Shown in pieces: positions 11,371 to 23,271 of a DNA stretch of 64,000 bases. Where the stretch lies: assembly GCA_022478985.1 (NCBI GenBank), contig JAKSZP010008030.1:1-64000 (forward strand). The letters are read 5' to 3'. The position numbers were made by a program, and so were the translations under genes. The first letter of the stretch is position 1. Each line of letters starts with the position of its first letter. This DNA comes from Massospora cicadina (taxonomy: Eukaryota; Entomophthoromycota; Entomophthoromycetes; Entomophthorales; Entomophthoraceae). A model generated the notes under the pieces. That model did no database searches. It was not told the DNA's origin and saw only the letters and a list, made by a program, of their open reading frames with translations.

Positions 11371-12803
11371 TGTAAGTCCAGGGGAATGTCCCCTGTGTGT
11401 CGATTGGGCCCTCTTCCCATTTCCAAGTAAGAAGGCTCCAAAGAGGGTGGCTGTACACCTCATTACCCAGGGCGAACTCTCCCACATGGTAGACAAGTGC
11501 TGGGTAACAGCCTTCCTTCTTCAAATCCCTCACCTGGTGCCCACACTCACCTCAGCAGAACTAGTACGTCTGATCAGGGAAATTTGTGCCAAGATCGCCA
11601 AAATAAAGTCAATCGGTCTAAAAATGAGTGGAAACAAGCCTGATGATCGGAATCCACATAGTCAAAAAGGGATGAATATTGACTCATTGGCTGGAATTGC
11701 TGACATTTTTAGTTTGGCCAATACCGCAATTGTTAAAATTAACCCCTCTCAAAATCGTCAGGGATGATCCTCAACATGCAGGTATTAGCATTAGACATCA
11801 TCAATGATAGTTTGAAGCTCCCTTCTGGCAAATCGAGCATTGCAGATGATGCAATGCTTTTGACCAAATGAATAGCTCAGCGACTGGTCATGGGCAGGTT
11901 GGGCATCCTGAACCTGTTCCCAACTAATTGGGACTGCCCCTACGTGGGGTGGCCCTGGGGGATTCCCACTGATCGTCGGGCTAGACACTGTCACACCAAC
12001 TGTAAGAAATGCAGTTGAGCCTTGGTTTGGGCGTTTGAGGTCAAACTGACAGTGACTCATCCTGCTGCCAAATTCTTCAATGTCAGTTTCCAGTGATCTT
12101 ATCTGCCCCCGTTCCCAAGTAATTCACCAGTTAGGCTGAAATTGAGGGTCTTGATCCCTGCTTGTTCCTGCATCAATTGACCACTATTCATTCAGTTGCA
12201 TCATACTGAAAAAAATTGTTGTTAAATTTTCTTCACTTTTCTTTGCAATAAAATTTGCCTCCAAAAAACTATCAATTTTGATTTTATTGATATCCTTCTG
12301 GCCGCATTCCTGATGGCTTTTCTCTGGTAGCCTGTTGGTCTTTATACCAGATAAACTTTACCAGTACTTATGGTCACTATGGCCCTACCATCGTCAACTG
12401 CATTCAGCAAGCTAGAATCTTCTGGCAATTTAACCCCGGTAGTGCAAATATCCGCCAACAATATACAGGGATCTTGTGGCCTTACGTCCACCATCTCCAA
12501 GCAAGGATCCGCCCCTTATCTCCTCAGTTGAGTTGAACCCACCCACCAGTGATCTTGTAGATAATATACTTGTGGTACCACCCCCTGCAGCAAGAACACC
12601 ATTGTCTGGGGCAGTCTCTATTTGGTTCATTCTCAGGTTAATGTTCACTATTGCCCTGCACTAACGGTTTATCATTTCCCAATTCCCAGCTCCATACAAC
12701 GATTTATGTGTGGCAATGCCTCTGGCATTCTGGCTTGCTTTTTGAGTGCTTAAGCATCCCAACTGGCAGGCTAGTCTAAACTTCTTCTGCCGTTTTTATG
12801 ACA
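11371..12803 (+). repeat. 5' LTR of B2
   Basis: This copy is 1433 bp, starts TGTAAGTCCA and ends TATGACA. It pairs with 17273-18703. It shares its start, end and several internal blocks with the B1 LTR but has about 276 bp more near the 3' end. It lies directly after the disrupted integrase frame of element A. Confidence 0.87.
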
Positions 12804-13740
12804 TAATTGAATAACCATTGTTTCCAGCCACTTCCGCCCTGATTTTCGAGGTGGACATTGCAGTGGTTAACCTCTACCAAATGAATGTGCAATCAGTAGA
12901 CTGCTTTTTGTTGTTTGTTTGGTCACTTGTTCATTTTGTAAGTAGTATCTGATCTGCCTTAGAGAATTTCTTCAGGCCGTCAGAGCCTCATGGATTACTA
13001 CCTCTCCCCCTCCTAATACCCAGAATAAAGTCCGTGTGTTCCTTCCTGAGAGATTGTGAATCAGGTTCTTGACGCCCTCAATGAGGTGCAAATGCATTTG
13101 TCAATTTTTTTTAACAACGCCGCTGCATTATCTCAGGCTCAACAGGGGGTCACTTTATTGGACGTTGTGGAAGGGGACGCCTGTTGGTGGGTTTGAGGTC
13201 TTCTTCACTCTTCCTCACAAGCGGGAGATCCCACTTCACTGATTGCCATCATATTGGCCGCCTTCAAACCCCTGGTGTCACACTCAGACCACTTATTCAA
13301 ATTGCTCTCTACTATGGCTGAAGCCCCTAGCTTGGCTTCTTTGATCTCTACCTTCCATTAACAGGCTCCCACACTGGACCTCTCTAATATAATGCTTCAG
13401 GCAATCTTTAGATCAGGCTTTGATTCAGTTTCTGCTCACCATGAGGTTTGGTCCACCTTGAAAGGAACAATAGATTAAGTATGTACTGCTGCAACTACCA
13501 TCAATGTTTCCCCTCGCCATACTTCCTGCTATCATGGGGAAATCTTATGATAGGATTAACCAACAATGACGTGTACACAGTTTCTACCATCAAACCAAGA
13601 TAGTTTCAGCTTCTGATCCTGTAACCACTACTGCGTCATAGTTGTCTGATTCTGGTTCACCTATAAATGAATCAGTAAAAGCCCAGATGGAGGAAGCTGG
13701 TTCTCAAGCCCTCGTTCTTCCCAACTTTACTCCAAAAAAA
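12804..13740 (+). pseudogene. Gag of B2
   Basis: This is a decayed Gag, identified by position and by a recognisable gag core. An acidic segment (about 13020-13130) is followed by LLDVVEGDACWWV near 13155-13197, corresponding to the L-x-G-x-A-x-x-W motif. Then comes a helix-rich stretch to about 13480, including SLIAIILAAFKPL. The frame appears to start upstream inside the LTR: the sequence either side of 12803 reads DIIE, a TAA replacing Gln, then PLFPATSALIF, matching B1 and C. No zinc knuckle was found. Multiple stops mark it as a pseudogene. B1 lacks most of this segment. Confidence 0.65.
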
Positions 13741-13759
13741 CCCCTGACCTTCCCCCAAT

Positions 13760-16700
13760 TTGCCTGTCATTTCTTCAGTTGCAACAGAAACGCCTGAATC
13801 TTCCAATAAGCAAAACTTCGCTTATTTCTTATTACCTATGAAGTTTAGTATCAGATATCACCATGTCTCCTTTGAGGCCCTGGTGGACACCATAGCCATG
13901 GGTAATTTCATGAGCGTCGAGTTAGTTCAACAATTAAAACTGGATATGGACGTGGGTCCATCGGTGATGGTGGCTTCTTCAACCTCCCAGACAACATATA
14001 TTGTCCGTTGGCCAGTACCTTTTTTGTTACATCAGTTTAGCTTCTGCGATCAGTTTTCTGATATGCCAAACTTGGTGTTTCCAGTGATCTTAGAGGTGGG
14101 ATGGTGGCGCCAACAACATGTCAAGTTCCACCTGGAATCTAACATGTTGTCATTCAGTAATGATCAACTGGAGGGTGAATTTCCCTTAGTTGACACTCTT
14201 AAGAAAACTCAAGGTCGCAGTTCTATTACTTCTCTTATATCTCCTGTAGCCTTCTGCTTGATTTTCCTGAAAGTTTAATGCGCTATCAAAGTTTCTTTAA
14301 TTCTGAAAAGGCAGATCATCTGCCTCCTCATACTAAATTTGACCTGGGATTTTGTATGACAGTGCAGTTGGTGAATATCAACTGTCTTTTGTATCCCCAT
14401 ACAGCGGAGGAGGAGGTTGCACTTAAAACTTGGTTGGACTATATGCTAAAAAGGGTGGTTGTTAAAGGAGACATCGCTATCCATGTCTCCCATCATCTTC
14501 GCTAAAAAAGCCAATAGTTCCCTCTGTCTATGTGTGGATTACGGACATTTAAACGAAGTCATAATTCATGATCCCTACCCCCTGCCTCTGGAGCAGATGA
14601 TCAGCCAAGCAATCACCAAATTTTGTGTGTTTTCCAAGCTGGATCTCGTCAACGCCTTCAACCAGATTTGAGTAATGGAAGGGAAAGAATGGTTAATGGC
14701 ATTCTGATGAAGAGAGGCATTTTCCAATTCCATGAAATTCCCTTTGGGCTGAAGAATGCCCCAGCTACATTTCAACAAATGATTGACGGTGTACTTGGTG
14801 ACCTCTGGTTTAACTGCGTGGTTGCATATATTGACAACATTCTGGTTCACTCCCTGACTCCCAAACAACATGCTATTGACTTGGAAGTGGTTGTGGCTGC
14901 TATGCACAAGGCAGTCTTGTTCGTTAAGCCTTCCAAATGTGAGTTCTATAAGGAAGAAGTTACCTTTCTCAGGAACCTTGTCCTTAAAGATGGCTACGCG
15001 ATTCCTCCCAATAAGTTGGATGCTATCCATGAATGGCCAACCCCGACAACCCAGAAACAATTACAGAGTTTCTTGGGAACCATTATTTATAAAAAGAAAT
15101 TTCCCCAGCTCTTTCCCAGCTAGCTTCCCCACTCCACCCCCTCACAGGCAAGAATGTACCATTTTGCTGGATGCCTGAATGCCAGCAGGCGTTTGAATCA
15201 ATCAAGGAGGTGTTTTTATCCCCTCCTGTCTTGAAACATGTGGATCCTGCCAAGCCATATATCTTTGCATGTGATGCCTCCTCGGTGGCAGTGGGGGCAG
15301 TGTTGCTCCAATAGCACAATGGCTTGAAACATCTAGTCACTTGTTTTTCTTGAAGTTTTTCTCTATGGAGAAATCTTTGTCCATCTATGACAAGGAGTTG
15401 GCAACTGTGTCATGGGCATTGACTCATTGGAGGTATCTGTTACAGGGTGATCAACATGAGTTAACTGTTTGCACGGATCACCAGGCTTTCTTGTATTTCT
15501 GTAAACCCCAAAAATTTAGCATGTCAGCAAGCTCATACCTATTAGGACTTGTGAAGTTTCAATTTCAGATACAAATTCTTAAAAGGGGCGCTTAACATAT
15601 ATCCCAATTTTCTCAGCCGCAGCCCCACCCACTGTCCCTCAGACCCAGATGTAGTGAACCTCATTACCATGATTCCTGCTACTCAAACTTTGTCAATTGT
15701 TCCCCCTGTCATCTCTTCCGTTGCCCTTGCTCCCAGCACCATGCTAGTTGCTCAGGTCTTAGCCAGCCAAATGACCTGCCCTGAAGGTGTAGAGTTATGT
15801 GAGTAATTGTCCCTCCAAAATCATAAGCACTCCCTTTACTCCTTGGTGGAGGGCCACAAAATATTTCTGGTCATGAATTTGGGTTCCCCTCCCTTCAGAG
15901 CTGGGTATTTCGTGCATATCACAATCCCCCCATGGTCAGTCATCTGGGAAATAAGAAATGCATCAACTTGATCAAGCGGACCTATAATTGAGTGTGTTTA
16001 ACTAAGGAAGTTCCAGCCTGAATTGCCAATTGCATTACTTGTGCTCAGGATAAGTCAGATCGCTCTGGCAGAAACAGGCTTCTACACCCCTTACAACAGG
16101 CAGAGGGTCCATAGATATTGGTGTCCATGGATTTCGTTTTCAAACTCCCCTGTTCTAATGGGTTTACAGCGGAGACGGTAGCGGTGGATTGTTTCACCAA
16201 GTTTTCTCATTTTATTCCATGCACTTCTGCAATTAAATTGGAGGAAACCACTTGCCTCTTTGTACGCCATGTGTTCTCGATTTTTGGCCTCCCACAGGAG
16301 ATCATCAGTGACCATGGCTCACAGTTCATGGCGCAGTTCTGGAGTACACTCTTGTCTATTTTAAAAATCTCTCCCTATTGCTCCACGTTGTATCATCCCC
16401 AGTCTGATGTACAGACCAAGTGAGTTAACCAAGTCCTAGAACTGTACCTGAATTGCTATGCTGCAGCCACACAGGACACCTGAGCTAACAACCTTCCCCT
16501 CACTCAATTCGCCTATAACAATGGGACTAATGTTTCCACGGGGTTTTCTCCCTACTAATCGACACTAGGCTATAGTCCTTCCTTTTTGGTCAGACCCTGC
16601 TTGCAGCCTGAGGTCCAAGCTGCCGTGGATCATGCTGAACATATCATGTCTACTCAATCCTTGGTGCGGGAACACCTCACCAAAGCCATTGAAGACTACA

Positions 16701-17266
16701 AGTGGTTCATGGATCATAAATGACTCCCAGGTCATGACATAATGGTGGGCTCCTATGTTATGCTTGATACACATCATTTTAGAATGCAAGTACCCTCCTG
16801 TAAGTTTGCAAGTAAGCGTTTGGGGCCCCATTTGGTAGAGGAAGACTTGGGCAATGGTGCATTCTGGTTAAAACTTTTAGCTCACTGGAAACAGCACCCA
16901 ATCTTCCACGTTTCCCAATTGTCGCCTCTAAAGGCATGGTTCCCAAGGATCCTGAGCTGATCATTATTGAAAATGTGGAAGAGGCTGAAGTGGAAAATAT
17001 CTTAGCATCCCATAAGTCCTGTCAGTCCATTTAATATCTATTGGCTTGAAAAGGGTATCCAGCTTACAAGAACAGTTGGGTTTAGGCTTGCAATTGCGCC
17101 AACTGCATGGAACAGGTCAAAGTGTTTAACAAATCCCACCCTGATGCTCCCCTCCCCCCCAAAAAAAAATTGCGACTGTAATGGCAATCATGTTACCCAA
17201 GGTGCACAATAATGTGTCCCTCATGCAGTTTCCCAGTGGTGTTGCCCTTCCTTTTGAAAAAGGAAA
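13760..17266 (+). pseudogene. Pol of B2: protease, RT, RNase H, integrase, chromodomain
   Basis: Retropepsin lies in an uninterrupted 172-codon stretch (13760-14278) with LVDTIAMGNF, so the Gly of DTG is lost. RT runs about 14340-15110: FAKKANSSLCLCVDYGHL, PFGLKNAPATFQQMIDG and VAYIDNILVHS, where the second Asp of YIDD is Asn. RNase H is about 15250-15590 (YIFACDAS, DKELATVSWALTHW, VCTDHQAF). Integrase follows with MDFVFKLP (16128-16150), IISDHGSQF near 16300 and VQTK-stop-VNQ near 16412, so both catalytic Glu and the next Arg are altered. The chromodomain near 17030-17130 is badly decayed. Stops are mainly at Gln, Arg and Trp codons. Confidence 0.85.
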
Positions 17267-17272
17267 GGATAT

Positions 17273-18703
17273 TGTAAGTCCCAGGGAACGTCCACTGTGT
17301 GTTGATCAGGCTCTCTTTCCTTTTCCAAGTAAGAAGGCTCTTAAGAGTGTGGCTGTACCCTCGCTACCCAGGGTGACCTCACCCACATGGTATATGAGTA
17401 CTGGGTAACAGCCCTCTCTCTTCGGATCCCTCCCCCAGTGCCCACACTCACCTCAGCAGAACTAGTACGTCTGATCAGGGAAATTTGCACTGAGATCGCC
17501 AAAAATGAAGTCAATCGGTCTAAAAATGAGTGGAAACAAGCCTGATGATCGGAATCCACATAGTCAAAAGGGGATGAATATTGACTCATTGGCTGGAATT
17601 GCTGACATTTTCAGTTTGGCCAATACCGCAATTGTTAAAATTAACCCCTCTCAAAATCGTCAGGGATGATCCTCAACATGCAGGTATTAGCATTAGACAT
17701 CATCAATGATAGTTTGAAGCTCCCTTCTAGCAAATCGAGCATTGCAGATGATGCAATGCTTTTGACCAAATGAATAGCCCAGCGACTGGACATGGGCAGG
17801 TTGGGCATCCTGAACCTGTTCCCAACCAATTGGGACTGCCCCTACGTGGGGTGGCCCTGGGGGATTCCCACTGATCGTCGGGCTAGACACTGTCACACCA
17901 ACTGTAAGAAATGCAGTTGAGCCTTGGTTTGGGCGTTTGAGGTCAAACTGACAGTGACTCATCCTGCTGCCAAATTCTTCAATGTCAGTTTCCAGTGATC
18001 TTATCTGCCCCCGTTCCCAAGTTATTCACCAGTTAGGCTGAAATTGAGGGTCTTGATCCCTGCTTGTTCCTGCATCAATTGACCACTAGTTATTCAGTTG
18101 CATCTTACTGAGAAAATTGTTGTTTTATTTTCTTCACTTTCCTTTGCAATAAAATTTGCCTCCAAAAAACTATCATTTTGCTTTTATTGATATCCTTCTG
18201 GCTGCATTCCCAATGGCTATTCTCTGGTGGCCTGTCATTCCTTATACCAGATGGGCTTTACCAATACTGATGGTCACTATGGCCCTACCATCGTCAACTG
18301 GATTCAGCAAGCTAGATACTTCTGGTAATTCAACCCCGTTATTGCAAATATCCCCCAACAATATACTGGGATCTTGTGGCCTTACATCCACCATCTCCAA
18401 GCAAGGATCCGCCCCCTTGTCTCCTCAGTTGAATTGAACCCACCCACCAGTGATCTTGTAGATACTATACCTGTGGTACCACCCTCTGCAGCAAGATCAC
18501 CAGTGTCTGGGGCAGTCTTTTTTTGGTTCATTCTCAGGTTGCTGTTCACTATTGCCCTGCACCAACGGTTTATCATTTCTAATTCCCAGCTCCATACAAC
18601 GATTTATGTGTGGCAATGCCTCTGGCATTCTGGCTTGCTTTTTGGGTGCTTACACATCCTGACTGGCAGGCCAGTCTAAACTTCTTCTGCCATTTTCATG
18701 ACA
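17273..18703 (+). repeat. 3' LTR of B2
   Basis: This copy is 1431 bp, starts TGTAAGTCCC and ends CATGACA. A purine tract (about 17257-17270) precedes it. Open stretches inside it (18156-18437, 18374-18679) are LTR sequence, not separate genes. The last part encodes the FWLAFWVLTHP segment shared by the family. Confidence 0.87.
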
Positions 18704-19424
18704 ACACATCCCCCTTTTCACAAACTATGGGTACAATCCCAGTTTTCAACTTGAGTCCATTGATAGAGTCTACCGTTGTTGCTGCCCATGAGCGCACCAA
18801 AGAGCTCAGAGACATAAACCAGACTGTGAAGTTTCATCTTGTTGACGCTGTGAGGATTTAAAAGCATATGCTGACTGCAAGCGCTGTGAAGGCCCTTAGT
18901 ACAAGTCAGGTGACTTAATCATGGTCAATGCCAAGAACCTCCACCTGAAGCAGCCTTGCCGCAAGTTAGGCCCCAAGCGTGTTGAACCCTTCAAAATCAA
19001 GGAAACTGGCCCAGCAGCTTAACAAGTTGATTTTCCCTCTTCTAAAAAGTGTTCAGCACCCTCCATAAGTTCCTCCTTACCCCCTTTGAAGGTCCCATGC
19101 CATCCCACCCTGAGCCTGTATAGTAGATGGTAAACCCCAATATGAGATCGATGCTTTTCTTACTTCTCACCTCTCCTGACGTCACCTTCAGTATTTGGTG
19201 TCCTGGAAAGGCTACAATGAGAAAGAGACCAGCTGGGTATCCCATAGAGATTGTTCCAACAACATGACCTAATCCCAGACTTCCATGCTAGGTTCCCTGA
19301 TGCTGTAAAACCTTCCACCCAAGATTCGCCTGGCTGCCATTAAGTTGCCAACCCCCATAAAAACTTTGCTTTGGCTAATGCCCCCCTCAGTTGATGTAAA
19401 ACTCCATCCAAGTTTGAAGGATGA
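18704..19424 (+). pseudogene. Integrase C-terminus and chromodomain of element A
   Basis: This is the distal end of element A pol, resuming after B2. It starts with TSPFFTNYGYNPSF (another frame shows SPFSQTMGTIPVF). It continues through a basic C-terminal region (about 18880-18990, DLIMVNAKNLHLKQP) and reaches a chromodomain at about 19130-19260 with YLVSWKGYNEKETSWV. Chromodomains of Ty3/Gypsy integrases direct insertion toward particular chromatin in fungi. Several stops and frame changes occur. The 3' LTR follows at 19425 after a short purine-rich run. Confidence 0.8.
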
Positions 19425-20231
19425 TGTCACAGCTAGTGGCATTTTTCCTGATTCAGAATGCCACATTAAAACTAAGCACAATACTTCCTTGGAGTCAAGG
19501 CTAGGACCCTTGAGGATCACATAGGACCTCTCTAAGGTCATTGACTGAAAATGGGTTCTGGCTTTGCCTTTCAGGGCTGAGGGAAATAGTGCTATAGAGG
19601 CGGAAACTCTGGCGAAAATCGGCTTAAAACTTAGAAAATACTCCAGTATGAGATTACAGAAATCAGCTAATTTTCAAAATCTTTATTTTTCTAAAAAGAG
19701 GAAAACTTTTTGGCTTGGATAAGGTTTTTTAATTATTTTAAGTCTATTGCGAATCTTCCCTTTATATTCATGCCCAAGCTGAGACGTGCTTTGTTTTTCT
19801 CAGATAAACAGATAGTATTTAATAAAGTTTAGAGAATATTTGCTGAAGTTTCCCCATACTTATAATTAATTTTTAGAAATGATATAATAGTTAAAACATT
19901 CAATGATGGCTGGACTCCACTTTCAGCACTGGTCTGACCTTTCCCTTTGGCGCAATACTGCCCCCTCATGCCGTGGCCTATTATACTGAGTCTGTCGCAC
20001 AGTATTTTGCATTTTCCATTGAAATATTACGCCAACTCCTTAAGCTCTCAGGGACTCTTGTCCCAGGTAATTTGCTTTAGTTTGGCCTGCGTTTTACTGT
20101 AGAAATTTATTAAAAAAAATCAAGATAACCTGGGATGTTGCTTCCTCTTGCTTGGCCATTTTGCCTTGTTCTGGCAACTTTTGCCTGGCGCTTTTCCTCC
20201 TGCGACCTCCTGCGCTCATTTTCCTCTTATA
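19425..20231 (+). repeat. 3' LTR of element A
   Basis: This copy is 807 bp, starts TGTCAC and ends TTATA, where the 5' copy ends TTACA (one C-to-T change). It is followed by the CTGGT target copy and then minus-strand integrase of element C. Confidence 0.8.
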
Positions 20232-23200
20232 CTGGTTACTTATGTTCTCCTTTGGCAACCCAAACATCAAGAACACATGCCACACTCAGAGCTAGGCAGT
20301 TTTCTTAGAGGTAATAGCCAATAAACTGGGAATATTTAAGGTGAACTTGGTAAAGCAGCCTACCACCACCATGATCACATTAAAAACGTTTGAGAAGGGA
20401 AGCTCAACAATGAAGTCAACTAATACTGAAGTTTACAGAACCTCAGCATGCTGCAGGGTATGAAGAAGGCCATTCCAACTGAAAATATCAGACTTCAGCC
20501 ATGCACGTGTGATACAACTAGCAATACATTCTAGTATTTTTGGAGAACCCTGGCCAATTGTATGTCTGCTTCACCAAGTTGAGGAATTTTTTATTACATG
20601 GGTAACCCACTGCTGGAGGATCATGGTGAGCTCAGATCACCTTGCCACAAAGTCAGGGTTGAACTTAAACTTGGGATTTAAACAAAACTGTTCCATCCGC
20701 CAATAAATAATGAGTACACTGATGCAACAGGATCCCCCAATTGATCAACTAACTTCAACTCCTCCACACAGGCTGTCTGATATGATAATACCTGAGTGAC
20801 AAATAGAACATACAGGCCCCACTCTGCCACAAAAATTGTGGAAGATCAATGGCCAAAATCTGGACCAACGGAATTACTGTAGTGAGCTCCCGTCCTTTCT
20901 CTTATGTCAGATTTAATGCTAGGTTTTGGCTCACTAGGTCAGGGTGAACATTCAGGGAGCCTTTGATATGTTCATATTAAAATAAAAGCTACAGAGGCCG
21001 CAATATGGCTGGCCTGGTAATGCACCAGTTTCTGCAGATTCTGGAAGTACATGAGGGCCTGATGGTCCCTTTGCATAGTTACTTCATGTTGTCGTCCTGA
21101 AGAAGGTACTGTCAATGTATAAGCGATCATGCCAAAGCAACTTCTTATTGTAATATCCTAGGATTGTTTAGATGAAGCAAACTTAATTAAAATAAAGCAA
21201 CTGATGTTCCACACCATCCTGCTCCTTCAGAAATACTGCCCCACAGTAGCTGATGATTCATCACATGTGACAATGAAAGGCTTAGTGGGGCAGCGTTCTT
21301 GAGAATGAGAGGTGCCACAAATACCTCTTGATGGCTTCAAACGCCCATTGGCATTCTGATATTCATTGGAACGGAACTTTTTTACCTGTCAAGTGATGCA
21401 GCATCACAGCCAAATTCGAGAGGGCAAGAGAGAATTTTTTAATAAAAATATGATGGTGCCCAGGAAGCTCACAACTGCTTCTGGGTGGTGGGGGTGGGCC
21501 ATGAGAGGATGGGCTCAAGCTTGCTGGGAGGAATCATGTAAATATCTTTCAGGACCAAGTTACCTAGGAAGGTAACCTCATCCCTGAAAAACTTGCGCTT
21601 AGAAGATTTCACATAAAGGTCAGCCTTGTGCAACGCAGTCAACACCGCCTCCAGGTCCTTCTCATGCTTCTCAGGAGTGGGGGAAGCATGAGGGTATTGT
21701 CAATATATGCTACTGCACAGGTGAACTGAAGGTCCTTGAGTACATCGTCAATCATCCGTGGAAGGTGGCTGGAGAATTCTTCAAGCCAAAAGGCATCCCG
21801 CGGAACTGGAAGATCCCTCTCTGAGTATGCACTGCAATAAGACACTCCTGAACTTCCACCGCCTGTAGATCTGGTTGAATGCATTAATGAGGTTGAGCTC
21901 TGAAAACACCTGGGATTTTGCAATCACCTGGCCAATCTTCTGATTAAGGGGAAGGGGGTAGGGCTTGTAAATTGAGATATTGTTTAGATGCCATAGTGTG
22001 ATATTGTTTAGATGCCGTAGTGTGATATTGTTTAGATGCCATAGTTGACGCAGGGGCGCAATGTACCATTAGCCTTCTGAGTGAAATTATAGGCGACGCA
22101 ATGGGAGATGTTTACTTGAACACCCATCCTTTTGCAAGCATGTCATCCAACCACACCTCTTGGCCTTATCCTCCTTCTTGGTATACAGGTACAAGAGACA
22201 GTTGACGTCAATTACATTTACTATTAAGAGGAAGGCAAGATCAAACTCAGAATTGGAGGGAAGACAATTGCCCTTTCCATATCGAAAATGTCCTGGAATC
22301 ATCCAAAATTCAAAAGGAAATCTACTAGCAGCGCTGTGTTAGAAGGATCAGAAACAATTTAACCGCTTCTCCAATAAGGGGAAAAATGTAAATGAGAATA
22401 AACACACCATGCATATGTGGATTTGAAAATGACAAAAGGTTGGGATACAGATCAATACTCACCTGATGCCACTGCCACCACCTAACCCCAAGGATAATGG
22501 GAAACAACAAGTTTAGTACAGCATTGAGCTAATCACAGAAACCATACCCATGCACTGAAAATGATATGGGCTGTCTCAATGCATAACACGTCATCTTGGC
22601 TGATGATGCACTCAATAGTGTGGACCCAACGTCAAGATCCATATCTAAATCCAAAAGTGTTCTGTAAGCTCATGAAGTTTCTGGATACAACTGTGTCCAG
22701 AAGAGCCTCCAATAATACCACATGAGAGCACAACTGGGTCTGTACAGGTAACAGAAAATATGCCTGATCTTAGCTCTTAGCCACCTTGTAAGGTATAACT
22801 GGGGAAAAGGAGGTATCCACCTGACTGACCCAAAATCACTCTCAGACAGGGAAACTGTGGCACCAGCCTCATGAGTTAAGTCCACCTCCAGCAGCTGTAC
22901 AGTAGTCAACAATGTCACCAACAGATTAACATACATTGGTTCAATTGAAGCATCCTAATTGACCGCCTGAATACCCTCCCCTGAGAACAGAACAGCAGCT
23001 TGTGGAGGTGGAACAACAGCCGCGGGGATGAACACCACTGCCACGCCTGCAAGCCATCCAAGCTGGTCTTCCTGTGGGGAACATTATAATCTAACCATTC
23101 CCAATGTGGGCTGAAAGGAAACTTTATTGCTATTGAGATTATGAAATAATCCCTAAATGTGGTGAAAAACTTTTGTTTGGGAGAACGATTAGCTTCATGT

Positions 23201-23271
23201 AACATAAAACCATTTCAGACCTTTCCTACCAAGAAGGGTGGAGATGGACCAAAACTGAGGTTGCTCCATTA
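20232..23271 (-). pseudogene. Element C internal region: gag remnant, protease, RT, RNase H, integrase
   Basis: Read from 23271 down to 20232, this is a B-family Gypsy polyprotein. In order: a Gag N-terminal remnant continuing from the LTR; a protease/linker segment with LLFPIILGVRWW (about 22510-22470), equivalent to NLVFPVILGVGWW in B1; RT with PFGLKNSPATF and a VAYIDN box near 21710; RNase H around 21280-21050; integrase zinc-finger traces near 20650; and VDFIVELPFSNVF near 20420. It ends at about 20235 in a KENISNQ motif, next to the second catalytic Asp, where element A inserted. The rest is at 1-229. Stops and frameshifts are frequent. Gag is mostly absent, as in B1. Confidence 0.78.
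21976..22047. repeat. 24-bp tandem triplication inside element C RT
   Basis: Three head-to-tail 24-bp units (21976-21999, 22000-22023, 22024-22047) begin GATATTGTTTAGATGCC. They differ at one or two positions. B1 and B2 have no such repeat at the corresponding place. It adds 16 residues in frame to the RT fingers region on the minus strand. Confidence 0.85.

Larger units (their letters stand above)
11371..18703 (+). mobile_element. Ty3/Gypsy element B2, nested in element A integrase
   Basis: LTRs of 1433 and 1431 bp (11371-12803, 17273-18703) flank a 4.47-kb internal region with gag and pol. Flanking 5-mers are GCACG (11366-11370) and ACACA (18704-18708), explained as one duplication with two G-to-A changes. 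When B2 and one 5-mer are removed, element A reads the canonical integrase stretch STGTSPFFTNYG. The LTRs are closely similar to each other, so B2 entered after A. Confidence 0.88.
230..20231 (+). mobile_element. Ty3/Gypsy element A, complete with both LTRs, carrying two nested insertions
   Basis: The element is bounded by LTRs 230-1027 and 19425-20231. Internally, in plus orientation, it has gag, protease, RT, RNase H, integrase and chromodomain. The internal part is split by B1 (4667-10734) and B2 (11371-18703). The flanking 5-mers CCAGT (225-229) and CTGGT (20232-20236) are one target duplication of an ancestral CCGGT whose CpG decayed to CpA on one side and TpG on the other. Removing A and one 5-mer restores an ISDRG-type integrase motif of element C. 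Without the insertions A would be about 6.6 kb, a usual Gypsy length. Many in-frame stops make it non-autonomous. Confidence 0.85.

Noticed and set aside
18156..18679. Two open stretches as possible membrane-protein genes
   Set aside because: They are inside the 3' LTR of B2, and the same sequence occurs with stops in the 5' LTR.
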